Below are positions 63,746 through 64,000 of a DNA stretch of 64,000 nucleotides, piece after piece. The stretch is from Pseudomonas sp049840615 (GTDB lineage Bacteria > Pseudomonadota > Gammaproteobacteria > Pseudomonadales > Pseudomonadaceae). The position numbers and the translations under genes were made by a program. The first letter of the stretch is position 1. Each line of letters starts with the position of its first letter. The DNA lies in contig JASGKM010000038.1 of NCBI GenBank assembly GCA_049840615.1, forward strand, positions 20,939-84,938. Reading direction: 5' to 3'. The notes under the pieces are model-generated. The model made no database searches. It was given only the letters and a program-made list of their open reading frames with translations, and was not told where the DNA came from.

Positions 63746-64000
63746 ATGGAAAGCCTGCAGACCTTGCGCATCCTCCACGGCATCGCCGCCGTGCTGCCAT
63801 TGCTGGCCATCATCGGCCTGGCCTGGTACGGCTGGCGCAGCTGGCGTGGTGGCGACGCCGGGGTGATCGCCAAGGCCCTGCAACGCATCGGCCTGATCGG
63901 CTGGGTGCTGGTCGCCGGCAGCGTCGCCAGCCTGCCGGTCACCGGCTATCGCATGGTGCAGACCATCGGCTGGCCGCTGGGGCAGACCTGGCTGCTGGGC
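63746..64000 (+). CDS. Integral membrane protein (DUF2269-like), N-terminal fragment
   Basis: The reading frame is open to the window end, giving the first 85 residues. It begins ESLQTLRILHGIAAVLPLLAI, with one hydrophobic helix at about 10-28 and a second at about 49-66. The LHG start and the VASLPVTGYRM segment resemble DUF2269 membrane proteins. Function is unknown. No ribosome site of note precedes the ATG at 63746 (GGGAC only). Its right end lies outside the window. Confidence 0.7.
   Translation, partial: MESLQTLRILHGIAAVLPLLAIIGLAWYGWRSWRGGDAGVIAKALQRIGLIGWVLVAGSVASLPVTGYRMVQTIGWPLGQTWLLG

Overview
The window is GC-rich chromosomal DNA with Pseudomonas-type codon use. From about 16.7 kb to the right end the gene order matches, from memory, P. 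aeruginosa PAO1 PA0291-PA0331 (oprE, agu, spu, hacB, serA, carO, carP, aaaA, rpiA, ilvA) with small differences. The most likely source is a Pseudomonas of the aeruginosa lineage, for example the nitroreducens/citronellolis group. The species is an inference; the genus is well supported.

Left part (1-16100): one long plus-strand exopolysaccharide (EPS) operon that starts before the window. It encodes a DegT-type sugar aminotransferase (C-terminal end only), a Wzx-like flippase, four glycosyltransferases, a Wzz/tyrosine autokinase, a WbqC-like protein, an RfaH/NusG-like antiterminator, a polymerase/ligase-like membrane protein fused to a PslG-like glycoside hydrolase, RmlA, a WcaJ-type initiating sugar-phosphate transferase and a Wza-like outer-membrane lipoprotein. 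Together they describe a Wzx/Wzy-type EPS pathway: priming on undecaprenyl phosphate, sugar addition, flipping, polymerisation (possibly with trimming) and export. The operon ends in a structured region and a strong terminator at 16065-16100. An AT-rich patch at about 16230-16310 separates this accessory block from the conserved block.

Middle (16745-34360): two OprE/OprD-family porins in tandem, then polyamine and agmatine catabolism and uptake. These genes are aguA with a TetR regulator (aguB is absent between them), an orphan polyamine-binding protein, spuI divergent from spuABCDEFGH, and the SpuDEFGH ABC transporter. The enzymes fit the gamma-glutamylation route (SpuI/SpuB, SpuA) and the transamination route (SpuC) for putrescine and related amines.

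Right (34780-64000): a periplasmic acylase (HacB-like) with a divergent AraC regulator, several small exported or oxidative-metabolism proteins, and serA divergent from D-2-hydroxyglutarate dehydrogenase. Next come a fumarylacetoacetate-hydrolase-family gene, an SdiA-regulated-type beta-propeller protein and carO. An acetylpolyamine amidohydrolase follows, with an APC permease and a second complete polyamine ABC transporter. The window ends with an AraC regulator, carP, an autotransporter aminopeptidase (AaaA-like), a DUF1508 protein, rpiA, ilvA and a partial membrane protein.

The observations most worth following are the polymerase-hydrolase fusion (8587-11202), four TTAAG/TTCAG half-sites at exact 11-bp spacing upstream of carO with a related site upstream of carP, the missing aguB with palindromic operators next to aguA, and the structured RNA candidate after the EPS operon.
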